Origin: Sphagnum compactum
Lineage: Eukaryota; Bryophyta; Sphagnopsida; Sphagnales
Length of the DNA: 64,000 bases
Direction of reading: 5' to 3'
Assembly (NCBI GenBank): GCA_965153455.1
Contig: OZ234498.1
Location: forward strand, 15,624,001 to 15,688,000
In this document: piece by piece, positions 25,533 through 36,468 of the stretch
Position numbering within the stretch: the first letter of the stretch is position 1
Layout: every line of letters begins with the position of its first letter
Position numbers and translations under genes: made by a program
The notes under the pieces: generated by a model
The model's database searches: none
The model's input: only the letters and a program-made list of their open reading frames with translations
Told to the model about the DNA's origin: nothing

Positions 25533-26763
25533 GATTAGCCAATTGGTGAACAAATGGTGCTCTATCATAATTGAAACACAAGGATGACAGTTTGGTATAG
25601 ATTGTTTTAGAATTTATGGACATTAGATTAAATACAAATTAATAAAATTGTATAAATCATTTGAAGTTTAATTATATCCGCACCTTCCATCATTTGTTGG
25701 AAGGTGCGAGATTTTTTTTGTCAAAATTTTTCTATAACAATACCTGAAAACAGTTCATGTTTATAGGAGTAGTATGTGATTATGTGATTTTATATTTTGT
25801 AGTACCTGCATTCTGTTTTTTGAACTCTCATTTTTTGGTTTAGGTCCGGAACTTGAATCTGACCAGGCACCTCAGCCACTTGCACTTCTTTGTCCACCTA
25901 ATTTGGCTTGGAAGGACAAAGAATTGATGAAGGTTGGGTCGAAATGGAAGTGCAAAGTTGGCATTTGCACTATCGCATATTGTGCCAAATGGTTGTTGAC
26001 CAAGCATTTGAAGGAGGTGCATGGCTTGGTGGCAGAAAAGGCTAAACCTGGGAGGCTTTCAACTTCTGCAGGAGGTCCTCGACATCAAGACCATGCCAAA
26101 ATGAATGCTCACATCTTGGGAAATGCAATGGCTATGTAAAGGCGGAATGATCAAAGGTTGCTAGTCGCGCTCGTGCCAAAGCACAACACGAGTGAATCAC
26201 CTGATAGCTGTTGCAAAACAGTGTCCACCATTCCCAAAACCAGCTTTGGTCAAATTAGCTTCAGAGCAATTGTTAAAGGTGTTGGGCCTCAATGCCAGGG
26301 GCGTGTGCAGTGTGCCTCGAGATGCAACATCACGAATGGAAAAGGATGAAGATTTACAAGGGATGATTCGATCCACCCATTGTGTATATGCACGACAATT
26401 GAAGACGGCATGGGATGTCAAAAATTGGGATCAAGAGTTTAGTAAAACAAGTCGGACAGAATAATTGGCAGATGTTTTGGATTTTCATGAATCTAGAACG
26501 ATTCATGGAAGGTAAGAAACAATAATAAGCAATGCCTATTGTTTTTTTATTACATTTCATCCAAGGTGTGTTAGGGTTTAATTTGGTGGTTTTTGGGTGT
26601 TTATAGGGTTCAGGACTAAACACAGGAAGAGTTTGTTGCAAATGCAGTTCAGGTTGAGATGTAACGTCGCCATTTTTACACTGTTCGTCATGCAACAAAG
26701 GCTGCAAATGCAGCAGCTGCATATCGAGCTAAACACGGGATTGTAGATACTGATATGGGTTAG

Positions 26764-27079
26764 GGTTTCACTCTATATAGTTAGTTAGGTTTTGTAGCCC
26801 TTTTATGTTTTGGACTACCCAATTTTGAATTTCGATCCTTTAATATGTTATAGAGAACCAACGCTTTTTTTTCATTGGGTTCTTTAGTAATTTTTCATGC
26901 ACCCATTTTTGTACATCTTTTATCAATATAATAGTATCTTCTACTCACACTTGTTTTATGAGTATATGGTTAATCATATATGTCTTCTTTGTCATAATTT
27001 TCTTAGTACTTGAGATGTAAGAATCAAACCAAAGATCAAAGTGAACATGGTGCAATATTTACATCTAATATAATAGGAC
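26764..27079. other. AT-rich intergenic stretch, nothing recognised
   Basis: No frame of note, apart from the end of the preceding pseudogene and poly-T rich sequence. Confidence 0.5.
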
Positions 27080-27244
27080 TCACATCACCTGAAGACTTTT
27101 AAAACAATACACACATTTTAAACATATAATACCTACATCATTTTCTACCGTTGGTTTTTTTTTACATCTTTTGCAATACTCGCATATAGGTCCCATAATA
27201 GTTGCTGGTTTTTTGCATTCATTGCAAAACTTACATTTTGTCAT
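27080..27244 (-). CDS. Small Cys-rich open frame with three C-x2-C-x2-C clusters
   Basis: A 54-codon frame from ATG at 27244 to TGA at 27080. Cysteines fall at residues 4, 7, 10, 21, 24, 27, 41, 44 and 47, that is three CxxCxxC clusters separated by 10 and 13 residues. The spaces are Lys-rich (CNECKK, CKRCKKK). Such regular spacing is unlikely in random AT-rich DNA and suggests metal binding. A second minus-strand frame just upstream (27738-27556) ends its first half with ESKYVCGYCK, so this may be the last exon of a longer, possibly broken gene. I do not recognise the family. Whether it is expressed is unknown. Confidence 0.35.
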   Translation of the reverse strand: MTKCKFCNECKKPATIMGPICEYCKRCKKKPTVENDVGIICLKCVYCFKSLQVM

Positions 27245-27323
27245 AAAATTAATTCATAATAATAATTAATTTAGGTATATAAAAAGACATGTTTTGATAA
27301 ATATACCCAGAGCACATATTAGT

Positions 27324-27610
27324 TATTTTGAAATGACGTTACATGCGGGTATTGCATTTAAGGTTTAGGGTCTTCACATAAGGTTTGCTTTAATCACCTA
27401 TGGATTATTTCAGTATGAACTTGCATGTAGGTATTGCATCTAGGCCTTGGTCTTCATTCAAAGGCGCACCCAAACTACATATTGGGTATTTCAAAGCGAC
27501 CTTACATGTGGGGATTACATTTAAGGTTGCCCTTTCATTGTAGGTTTTACCTTATTCACCTATGGGTTATTTTGAAATGAACTTGAATATGGCTATTGCA
27601 TTTAGGGTTA
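27324..27610. repeat. Tandem array, about 81 bp period, four diverged units
   Basis: Units start with 'attttgaaatga' or 'atttca..gcgacc' variants at about 27325, 27405, 27487 and 27568. Each is followed by '.ttacatg.gg.attgcattta.gg'. The array is diverged and non-coding in appearance. Confidence 0.7.
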
Positions 27611-28638
27611 AGGTTTCGTATAATTTTGCAATATCCACACACGTACTTACTTTCATCATTTACAAATTTAGCCTTAATGTTTTTAATAATTAAATAAAAT
27701 TTGTAACAAAACACAAAAGAAGGTATGTCTCTTACCATTTGTTAATCTCCAAGCTGATCTCTTTCAATTTCTTTAAAAATATGTATTGCATTGTTTTGCA
27801 TATAAAATTCCCCTTATAATGCACCGTAGACTTATTTCATTTACTATGAACTTGTAAAAAAAATGTTAATTAATTTAGGATTTCCCAAACTCTAAATTTG
27901 AATCATATTCCAATCTGGTATATATTTATAACAATTATATGGAAAAATAAGCTTTCTTTTTAATAAATTCTTTTAGTTCAAATTTAGAATGTTATAATAT
28001 AATAAGGATTAGACATTAAACTATCATAAATGCTTCTTATGCTTACGTGGCCTAGGCTAGTATATTACATATATAACTAGTATGTTTATTTAATAAACTC
28101 AACCACCTTCAATACCTACATAGACCATCTAAGATATTAACCTAGAAAGCCTACTGTGAGCCATGGATTATAATACCACAAATTGTTAAGCCTTAGTTCC
28201 ATAGTTTTCCTTAGTATTAATGATTTGAATCCTGATAAACCCCCAAGTAATAATTATTAAGAGTTAGATTAACCTTTGGATATTTCAGCGTAGAAGACTC
28301 TTTTATTTAATGATGGAAGGCTTAGTTAGTTTTAGGACCTAGTAAACCTTTTTAAGTGCATTATCCTTTTATGTTGTAGAGAAGGGAAAGGGGATGTAGA
28401 ATTAGATGTGATTTATTGATATATTGGGAATACATGCCCATAACTCATAATAACATTTCGCCATGACAATATTAAGTTAGTCTGTAAAATAATCTTCAGG
28501 CACAAATGATGTACTGGAAAGATTTCTAGGATGCAGTCCTAATACATCTTTATTTAGTCTTCACTTCTATTAGACACTTAGATAGAATCAAAATCAAACT
28601 TAAGTATTAACATTTCCACCTGAGTGGCCTCAGGTGAA
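27611..28638. other. AT-rich intergenic stretch
   Basis: The only item of note is the 60-codon minus frame 27738-27556 containing a CxxC pair (see the Cys-rich frame at 27080-27244). Otherwise nothing is recognised. Confidence 0.45.
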
Positions 28639-29115
28639 TTATAACTTAGTAAACAACTTTAAGGGAATAGAAAACAATTGCAAAAACTCCAGAATGCGAC
28701 GGATGGTGCGAGCTAGGTATTCGACTCGATGCTCCATGGAAAGGGGGTTAATTGGGCTTCGTAGCCAACGGTTATGGCCATCACCGGGAACCCAAGTTCG
28801 ACAATAAATGCGAACATCGTCATCTTCACATTGACACTCTTCAAACCTATATGGCGCAGTTCCTCGAGCAGGAACGAATTCTAAATAAATTGCTAAGGCA
28901 TGTGGGTTAGAAGACAATCGACGATCCCATGCCGAACGATCGACTCGAGTGCGCACCACTCTTTTGGATGGTTTTTCTTTGCACGACCGTTGAAAGACAT
29001 TCACCGCAAACGCTACTTTGTCAAGCGGTGTTTCGTCAAGCGATGCTTTTTCAAGCTCTTCCTTGTCTACTGGTGCAACTGGAGGATTCGAAGGCGTAGC
29101 GACATCATCCGCCAT
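28639..29115 (-). CDS. Hypothetical protein, 158 aa, unrecognised
   Basis: The frame runs from ATG 29115 (MADDVATPSNPPVAPVDKEE) to a stop at 28639. An upstream in-frame ATG (29163) would add 16 residues; the inner one is preferred because it begins the acidic, coding-like part. The first 45 residues are acidic and Pro-rich. The middle (about 50-130) is Arg/Asp-rich with a CQCEDDDVRIYC segment holding three Cys, and the end is amphipathic (RTIRRILEFLQ). GC content of the frame is clearly higher than the surrounding AT-rich DNA, which supports coding origin. No known domain is recognised and no partner gene lies nearby. It may be one exon or a fragment of a larger gene; the last 12 residues look like run-off into intron-like sequence. 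Confidence 0.45.
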   Translation of the reverse strand: MADDVATPSNPPVAPVDKEELEKASLDETPLDKVAFAVNVFQRSCKEKPSKRVVRTRVDRSAWDRRLSSNPHALAIYLEFVPARGTAPYRFEECQCEDDDVRIYCRTWVPGDGHNRWLRSPINPLSMEHRVEYLARTIRRILEFLQLFSIPLKLFTKL

Positions 29116-29978
29116 GATTAAATTATCACCTGCATCAACAAAAACAGAAGGTAGCAGAAACAATGTGGTATTTGCGTTCAGAAGGGGTCGGGGCCTTTTT
29201 ATTTAACAAATTAGGGTAGGCGTAAGGTGTGGGAATGACGATGGAACCTCATGAAAACTCGAACATCCTAGATTTAATGGATTCATCGAACCCTAATTGC
29301 GACGGTGGATCTAGGAGTATGTGGGGGTTTTGTGATGCAAATTTTAATTTCAAATTACTATGTACTACATAGTCAATTAGTGCATGGAAGAAAAAATAAG
29401 TAGGGGATATCAAAAGAGTAAATGGTATGCGGGGATGTTACTTCAACCATTGAATTGATTTAGTCAAGTAAGGACTAAAGGATGTTTACTTGTTACTACC
29501 AAAATCGTCATAGTAGTTAATTACTTGAGATAATTAGAATGAAGAAGTAGGATGTGAGGGTCAACGGATGGAAAGGATAAGGATCAAGCTCAAGAACCAC
29601 ATCAAGATATCCAAGATAAGGGGAAGGATAAGTCTTCCAATCCCATTAGTCATGAGGATTGTCATCCTATTTGATTGGAGGATGGAATATTTTTTGTGTC
29701 TCATTGGGCCCAAGAATTCTCATCCTTAAATCAATTGGAGGGCAAATTATTCTCAATTATCATTGGCTCTTAAAGGATGAGGAGGCCATTGATTGGAGGG
29801 AAGGATTTCGAAGCGTTGATTGGTCAAGCTCAAGGAAGGTAATGGAGGTTTACCAAGAGAGAGAGGAGTATCTTGTGTGTGTGGAAGGGGAAAGGAAGAA
29901 AATGAATGTGTGAGGAAAAGATTAGTTCTTATGTGTGGAAAGGTGTTGTTCATGAAAATGATGTGTGCAAGAAATAAG
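29116..29978. other. Intergenic stretch, no gene recognised
   Basis: It probably includes the promoter side of the minus-strand 158-aa frame. The 84-codon plus-strand frame 29659-29913 overlaps a minus-strand frame and shows no motif. Confidence 0.45.
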
Positions 29979-30560
29979 CATGGAAGGATTTCCATGACAA
30001 AGCCTCTGGAGTTTTGTTTCAAATAGTCGTTCCTCCCAAATCCACTGTTGGATTTCTGTCAAACTTAAAACATTTCTTGTTTAGGAGGTATAGAAGGTTC
30101 TCTCCAAATTTCAGCATCATCGGGTTTGCGTTGAGGGAGCTACACTTGCCGGAAGTAGAGGGTGTTTGTAGTGGAGTTCATGGAAGGATTTCCATGACAA
30201 AACTTCTGGAGTTTTATTTCAAATAGTTGTTCCTCCCAAATCCATCGTTGGATTTGTATCAAACTCTAAAAAATTCTTGTTTAGGAGGTGTAGAAGGTTC
30301 TCTTCAAATTTCAGCATCATCAGGTTTGCTGTGAAGGAGCTACACTTGTCGAAAATAAAGGGTGTTTGTAGTGGAGTTCATGGAAGGATTTCCATGACAA
30401 GCCTCTGGAGTTTTTATTTCAAATAGTTTTTCTTCCCAAATCCATCGTTGGATTTGTGTCAAACTTAAAATAGTTCTTTTTTAGGAGGTGTAAAAGGTTT
30501 TCTTCAAATTTCAGCATCATCGGGTATGTTGTAAGGGAGCTACACTTGCTGAAAGTAGAG
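29979..30560. repeat. Tandem array, 200 bp period, nearly three units
   Basis: Units begin at 29979, 30179 and 30379 with the near-palindrome 'catggaaggatttccatg'. They share 'ttcctcccaaatcca.cgttgg', 'tttaggaggt.tagaaggtt' and 'tttcagcatcatc.gg' blocks. The third unit stops near 30560. Units are about 90% alike by eye. Confidence 0.85.
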
Positions 30561-30739
30561 AGGGTTGAATTTGTCTTCTTTTTCCTCAATTTAAGCAAAA
30601 TGATGTTTAGTCCCAAGGCTTAACTCTTGATAAAAAAAATGAAAACTTATAAGATTTTGTAACATGGCTCCTTTTAGATTAGCCTTTTCAAAAATCCAAT
30701 GCATGTTAGAGTAGGAGGTTGTATGGAGATGTTATGACG

Positions 30740-33080
30740 AATGGAACAAAAGGGGTTCAACCATCAAGCGTGACATTGAATGAACGTCAACATAATGCCC
30801 TTCATATTCCATCATGGTGAGTTATGATTCTCTCACAATGTCTTTGTATCTTCCAAGTGGACATAACGCATTAAATTCTTCGTTAGCTTCATTGCATTAT
30901 CTTGAACCACCGTACTTGTTAGACTACAATTACATAGTAGTTCCACTTCCAAGCGGGTTTTGTGAGTGCATATCTGTATGTTGAAGGTGTGCAAAAAATT
31001 CCTCACACCTTGGTCTCATGCATTACATGTCCTGAAGAAAAGTTCTGACCATTAATCACTTCGATCACCACTAGTGTCACTTTTTCCACCAACACCAAGT
31101 TATGTTGTCATACCAACTCTGTTCTGACCATTGATGAAACATGCAGATGCCCTTGAGTCAAGAAGTGTTTGGGTTTGCACAGTCATGGATTTACCACCTT
31201 TGATCATGATTAGCAAGAAAAAACAAGGTGTTAGTTATGAAGATAAGGTAGGATCATTTTTAATGCATGATGCATCAAAGTTTAATTTCACGATCCTTAT
31301 TGAGACTAAACGTCCTCATTTCCCTTCTCTTTAGGCCTTTGGGTAGTGGTAGAAGTTGTGGCGCATGCTACATGTTGAACATGTTTCTTTGGACAAACAT
31401 TAGTTATGTGGCGTGGTGCCCCACAATACAAACAAAAATTGTTTACACATCGACGTTGTTTCTCATGTTCTATGAATGGTTTGAATCATGTTTTGTCGAT
31501 TTGCATGAGGTCACCATATATTGGGTTGTAACATGGGTGGCGTGAATTGCCTCAATGTTAATGACGGTTCCCAACATTTCTCTTGTCATTGTTCAAAAAG
31601 TTAATTATCACAACGCACAGTTTGTGCAATTATTTTATTCAAGGTTGTGAGATCCGACATGTTCAATAGAAGGTCTTTCATGTCTCCATAGAATCCAAAT
31701 TGAAATTGGCTCATGAATGCAGGTTCGTCTTATGAAATATGTCACATGTTAGTTGGTTGAATTTAGAAATGTACATAGAAGACGAATGCGATCCTTGGCG
31801 AAGAATTCGCAACTTGCTTGTTGTTGTATGTTCTTTGTTTGAATTGCTAAAAAAAAACACCAAAATTTTCAATAAATGTTTCAAAATCATTTAGAAAGTG
31901 AAGTTGATGTTCCAAAAGAGGTGTAAAACATGTTAAAACTATGCCTGATAATAAGGTGCCAATGAGTCCAACTTGGGTCTAATCATCTAGATAACGATGC
32001 TGATAAAATTGGATGGTGAAACATACTTGGTTGATGAAACTTCGAAATTGGAGCATGTGTCGTCAAACTTTTCTGGTCGACTCATTTGTGGCTCCTTCAG
32101 AATGCTTCCAAATGTTGTTAATGTTTGGTTTCTTTATAAATGTGCAATGTACTTGTGAAGATACTAATTTTCTTGTTGCATATGCCTGAGGGCAACAAAA
32201 ACTCTTTCCATGGACGGATTTATTTCTTTTCTTGAAATGGACATGGCCAAAGAAATATGTAAATCAAAATTTTGACAAGAGGTGGGTGGTCCACAATCTT
32301 AATCAACATGTTTTAAAAATGGGTAATCCACAAACTCTTGAAAATTCTTCCATTTGAAGTAGAGGGGTAGTCCACATTCAACTTCCACCAAAAAAAAAAA
32401 AAAACTATAACATCAACAAAAATAGATGTAGGCGTAATGAGAGTTTGTTTAAACTGTCAAAGGCACAAAAAACTACAAGAATAGAAACTAAGCCAAACAC
32501 ACAACAAAGAAAACAAATCACAAGAAATGCAAATCTAAGTCTAAGTCTAATCCAAGACTGGAAACACAAAGACATTAAACAAGAACATGGTATATGTTAA
32601 AAAATGATTCAAACAAAATTTTATTTTAATAACATATGAAAACAAAGGTTATGACATGAAAAGATACCCAAAATTAATGTTGAACAGACTAACGGTAATG
32701 AAAGGTTTTACCCTTATTTATACCTCATTGGAGACCTAGCTCAAAGAAGCTTCTATAGAGGTTTCCATGTGTACATTGACAAAGGAAATTTCTTTTTAGG
32801 AAGTTTCTTAACTAATAGTGAATTAAAAGTCAATTAATACTTAACTAAAGATTAATTCACATTATACCCTGTTGGGGACCTAGCTTAAGAAAGCTTCCAT
32901 AGAAGTTTCCATGTGCGCATTGACCAAAGAAATTTATTGAAAAGCTTCTTAATTAATAGTGAACTAAAAGCTAACTAAAACTTAACTAAGGGTTAATTAA
33001 AAGTGAATTGAGAATTAACTAAAAATTAACGATGATGCAAGTGATGATGCAAACGATGGTTGATGGTGGTGTCTGTGACA
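30740..33080 (-). mobile_element. Truncated Ty3/gypsy-type LTR retrotransposon
   Basis: Read on the minus strand: one LTR (33080-32455), a leader, and a decayed gag starting near 32085 (MSRPEKFDD). Gag segments in shifting frames follow, then a CCHC zinc knuckle of the form C-x2-C-x4-H-x4-C (CLYCGAPRHITNVC, about 31440-31395). A protease start follows with LLDSRASACFI near 31165-31133, where the usual D-S/T-G triad has R in place of G. Nothing recognisable as reverse transcriptase or integrase follows before about 30740, and no second LTR is seen. Many stops interrupt the frames, so the copy is dead. Ty3-type is inferred from gag and protease order, because no pol is present. Confidence 0.75.
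32455..33080 (-). repeat. LTR of the truncated retrotransposon (626 bp)
   Basis: Ends are TGTCA (minus-strand start at 33080) and TGACA (minus-strand end at 32455), a 5-bp terminal inverted pair. A TATA box (TATAAATA on the minus strand) lies at 32722-32715. The same ends, TATA position and an 'actaa.ggtaat' block occur in the solo LTRs at 37247-37746 and 63201-63737. Confidence 0.8.
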
Positions 33081-33149
33081 CCAGGTCTTCGTAGTCAATG
33101 TGGTGATTACTAACTTGACACGAAAGACAATGGTTTCAAATGTCATTAC

Positions 33150-33450
33150 TTAATCAACGGGTGCAGTTGTAGAATTTAGCACCATTGTTCAGATCCGCAA
33201 GTATAGAGGGCTTCATGAGGGACACCATTTTATTCCAATGGCCATGGAGGTGCACGACGCACCCCGACGTGATATGGATTGTTTCATTAGTGAGTGACAT
33301 TAGCCCGTCTTTTCCACGATAGACAATCAAGAGGTCATTTATCTTTGTCTTTTTGCATTCAACTTTTTAAGTAGTGTGTTAATATTACCTTTTAACGTGC
33401 TTTAGCTTTTGCTACATAGAAGAAGATTGCATTGGCGAGTGATGTGTGTT
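33150..33450 (+). pseudogene. Decayed coding remnant, unrecognised
   Basis: A plus-strand frame across 33185-33290 reads like protein (IVQIRKYRGLHEGHHFIPMA and a following DAPRRDMD segment). Coding-like pieces with stops continue to about 33450. It lies just outside the LTR. It could be part of another retroelement; I cannot name it. Confidence 0.3.
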
Positions 33451-34936
33451 CTAGACCTCCCATTATTATTAGATCTCACGATTTGCGTGCAAATGACATC
33501 CTACCACGAAACGAAGTAGTTCTCTTTCTTTTTTTGGTTCCTGTGGGCTGTTCGTCTTTTGGCTTTTCTTTTGCCTTCGTGTGATAGTTCCGGCCATCAA
33601 TCCTTTATTCTTCTTTTTGATTATTATCTTTCATAAGAGTGTGAAAGTAGGCGAGAAGAATATGAGACTTGTGCTGCTGAGCTGAGAATGATGAAAAGTG
33701 TAAGAAGAATTGTCAGCTAATGAGGGTCCAGAGTACCTGACTTTCCCTATGAAGTCAAGGAGTCCTGCCAACTGCTGCTGGTCCCAATTATGGGCCCCAT
33801 TCAAAGTTCAATGCCAAATATCAACCCCTTATCCCCTCTATGTACACATAAAAGCTGACTTGGAGAAAATTTCTAGTGTATTTGGAGGGCCCCTTAAATT
33901 GATAAATATTTTTGGCTACTTGGTCCTTACGAGTGGGTGGGATTTTAGACCAAATTTGTAAGATCCCTCCCACCCACTCTTAGGGAGTAGGTGTAAGAAT
34001 CCTCCTCCGTGGCACTTACTTACTTACACCTTATGATCTATGTATGTTAGTGTAGGGAACAACAGAGCATTACACTTGTGAATTGAGGGCAGGGCAGAGC
34101 CTGAGGTCTAATGGGTGTGGTGATGCCATGTGTTGCTAGGCCATTACCCGGCATAGTTATTGAGTAGCTCACTGTACAGGGCTCCTCCCCTGATGTTCGG
34201 GCATTTTGCAAAATGGAATGTTCGTGCAGTTTTAACGGTTAGTACTATGTTTCATAGTGTCTGTCGCCTACTAGTGCTTTGCAATTGGACATTCCCACGA
34301 GGCCCCTTAGTGTTTGGAATCAATCCTCCACCACCTTGGAGCTTTACCCTACACATTGAACATGATCAATAATAATTTCCTTCATGTTTTTGGAAGCCCA
34401 TTGATAGGTATTTCTTTCTCCTTTCCAATTGGAAGAAAAGGAAAGGGGGAAAAAAAAGAAGAGAGAATAATTTCTTTAGTTCTGACAACAGTTGTGTTTG
34501 GTCCTTTATAAAAAATTGTCAATCTAAAATTCAACTCACAATGACCCACCCACCCCACAAGGTTTCCTTTGGGCAAAAAGGCCAACAGAATTTGACAGCA
34601 AACTAAAGTAGCCTAGCAGCCATATGAACTGGCAAACTGTCCTGAAAAATTGCTTGTTGACATTTGTGCACATTTCCTGTGGTCTAACTTTTCTCACCCA
34701 AAAAGAAAACTTTTACCCAACTTGTTAAAAGATATCCACAAAGTAAGGAAAACACAGCACCAGAACCCTCCTCCCCCCCCCCTTTGCATTGTGGCATAGG
34801 TGGCAAAGTAATTGAAAGTCTGGATGCATAGATGGCAAACGCAGATGAATGCAATCAAAAAAATTTCGGGCATCTTTCATTATAAAAATCATGGTGCACT
34901 TGGGCGACATAGTTAGTTAGTTTCCAAAATTTTCAA
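33451..34936. other. Intergenic stretch, no gene recognised
   Basis: Short frames on both strands overlap each other (34314-34585). 33930-34000 contains a pair of 'gagtgggtgggat' / 'atccctcccacccactc' inverted segments that could form a hairpin. Confidence 0.45.
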
Positions 34937-35026
34937 GGTGGCAACAATGTGTGAAGCCCCATCTAATAAGGTTGCAGTTTTGGTGGCAACAATGCATGAA
35001 GCCCCATCTAATAAGGTTGCAGCAGA
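34937..35026. repeat. 45-bp tandem duplication
   Basis: 'ggtggcaacaatg' starts at 34937 and 34982. Each copy continues with 'gaagccccatctaataagg' and a 'ttgcag' end, with only a few differences. Confidence 0.9.
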
Positions 35027-35100
35027 GCCCATGGGTGGCCATGAGAATGGGAAATTACATATAGTAAAGGAAGGCTGGTACCGACAATGGTATCGACAAT

Positions 35101-35430
35101 GAAGTCGCCCCTGAAGTCGCGGACGGACAGCTCATCCATCCCGTCAAGTAGTCTCCCCTGAATCCGCCCGAACCGTCATCCATCCCGTCATCTGTCCCGT
35201 CATCGATGAAATCCGTCTATTTACAGACAATGAAGCCGCCCCTGAAGCCGCGGACGGACAACTCATCCATCCCGTCAAGTAGCCTCCCCTGAATCCGTCC
35301 AAATCGTCATCCGTCCTGTCATCCATTCGGATGGATGAAATCCGTCTATTTACAGCAACAAGAGCCGTAGCAGCAGGAATAGCAACAGCAGGAGCGATGG
35401 CGGCGGCTGTGAATGAAGCCTCCCCTGAAG
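35101..35430. repeat. 131-bp tandem duplication plus partial third unit
   Basis: 'gaagtcgcccctgaag' at 35101 and 'gaagccgcccctgaag' at 35232 start two long GC-rich units. Both contain 'gcggacggacagctcatcc' or 'gcggacggacaactcatcc' and end with 'gaaatccgtctatttaca'. A partial third unit starts near 35413. Open frames across it are repeat-driven. Confidence 0.8.
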
Positions 35431-35637
35431 CCGGACGGACAGTGGCCACGGACAGTAGCTAAAAAAAAGGTAGTCTTGATACATAGTTATGGGCCTCAAA
35501 ATAATGACAAAGTCAAAGAACTGGCAGTTCTTCCACGAAAACCATGAGCTCGGCAAGGTTGTTGAAATGAAAGGAATCGACGATTCTTTCGTTCCTATTG
35601 GGTTCTCAAGAACCGGAACCGAAAGGTTAAAGAACTG

Positions 35638-35795
35638 GAGTGGGAAATGCGAAGGACCGAGCCGGGGGGATCGACGGGTTAAAGACCCGGAGTGGGAAAT
35701 GCGAAGGACCAGGCGGGGGGGGGCTCGATGGATTAAAGAACCGGAGTGGGAAATGCGAAGGACCGGGGGGGGGGGGGGGTCGACGGGGTTGAACC
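35638..35795. repeat. Tandem array, 52-54 bp period, three units
   Basis: 'gagtgggaaatgcgaaggac' starts at 35638, 35690 and 35744, each followed by a G run and a 'tcgacggg/tcgatgga' segment. The G runs lengthen from unit to unit (6, 9 and about 16). Confidence 0.9.
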
Positions 35796-36084
35796 AAACA
35801 TTGTTGAAATAACACACCTGTGCATTATGCACGAGGCACACACTAGTGTAATTTAATTGCAAGATGGTAACACCAAAGGTTTTGGAGTTGCCCAAATGAA
35901 TGCCTGGCTGACAACAATCCTTTATAGTCTGGATGAATCTGACAATAACAGTGTTCATCCTAGACTAGATATGGTGACATTTGGTGAGTTCTTTCTCTGT
36001 GAGTCATCATGGCAATCTAATGAAGGGCGAAATTTGGCCTTCATTCGCCACATAAAAAAACGCTGATACTGGACATTAGAGTTA
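35796..36084. other. Short intergenic stretch
   Basis: Nothing recognised; it ends at the A that precedes the Helitron-like element. Confidence 0.45.
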
Positions 36085-36357
36085 TCCGTAAAGTCACCCT
36101 GTCTTTACCCTCTCTTCCACCCATTATCCCCTCTGTTTTCATCCGCTCTTTCAGTGGTATCCACAAAGTAATGAAATTCTATTAAATCTCAGTATGAAAT
36201 GCTGAAACTCACCATTTAATGGACAAGGTTCGAGAGTAATTATAATAGTTGTATACTTAGGAGCACTGAAAATATATGTAGCAGCAGTGGAGGCGCTCAG
36301 GCAAAAGGAAAGACAGGATGAAACTCAATTTAGCACCAAAATTGGTGGAAAAACTAG
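36085..36357 (+). mobile_element. Helitron-like short non-autonomous element, intact ends
   Basis: It begins A|TCCGTAAAGTCACC at 36085. It ends with a 14-bp hairpin (CACCAA-AA-TTGGTG, 36334-36347), a 6-bp spacer and CTAG at 36354-36357, followed by T. A 5' TC, a 3' hairpin closely followed by CTRR, insertion between A and T, and no target duplication are the known marks of Helitrons. Two further copies lie at 22435-22707 and 1-140. The element has no coding capacity and would depend on Rep-helicase supplied elsewhere. Confidence 0.7.
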
Positions 36358-36468
36358 TTTGGGTCCCAGTTATTTCGTTTTGTACAATTTTCATTCCCAG
36401 TTACACGTGTGATGCCCTAATCTGTCGAAACTGGCTGTTCTCACCCTCTAATCGTGTGATTTTACAGA
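36358..36468 (-). mobile_element. Helitron-like element of a sister family, partial
   Basis: On the minus strand this begins A|TCTGTAAAATCACACG at 36468. It matches the element at 42348-42521 through 'cgattag.ggg..agaac.gcc', 'agttt', 'ggcatca' and 'actgggaatgaa' blocks. It is cut off exactly at the 3' end of the preceding element. The 3' hairpin is absent. Confidence 0.5.

Larger units (their letters stand above)
23990..26763 (+). pseudogene. Decayed zinc-finger protein gene of a dispersed repeat family
   Basis: Several plus-strand pieces suggest an old spliced gene. A GC-rich segment ends at a consensus donor (CCCAG|GTAAGC, 24060). ATG 25242 (MVRGRRLRKSGGGELEVN) is followed by a stop and then a 36-bp repeat block. 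An exon from about 25843 encodes a C-x4-C...H-x4-H finger (residues WKCKVGIC...HLKEVH, 25950-26030) and a basic tail with PRHQDHAKMNAHILGN. Coding-like sequence continues in another frame (26192-26461, containing PPFPKPALVKLASEQLL) to a donor at 26511, and a last piece ends at 26763. In-frame stops (26137, 26462) and a frameshift near 26160 show decay. Function unknown; repetitive zinc-finger proteins like this are often transposon-linked, which is inference. Confidence 0.5.

Noticed and set aside
35350-35958. 202-codon minus-strand frame
   Set aside because: Spans tandem repeats of 131 bp and 52-54 bp; the Pro/Arg-rich openness is explained by the repeats.
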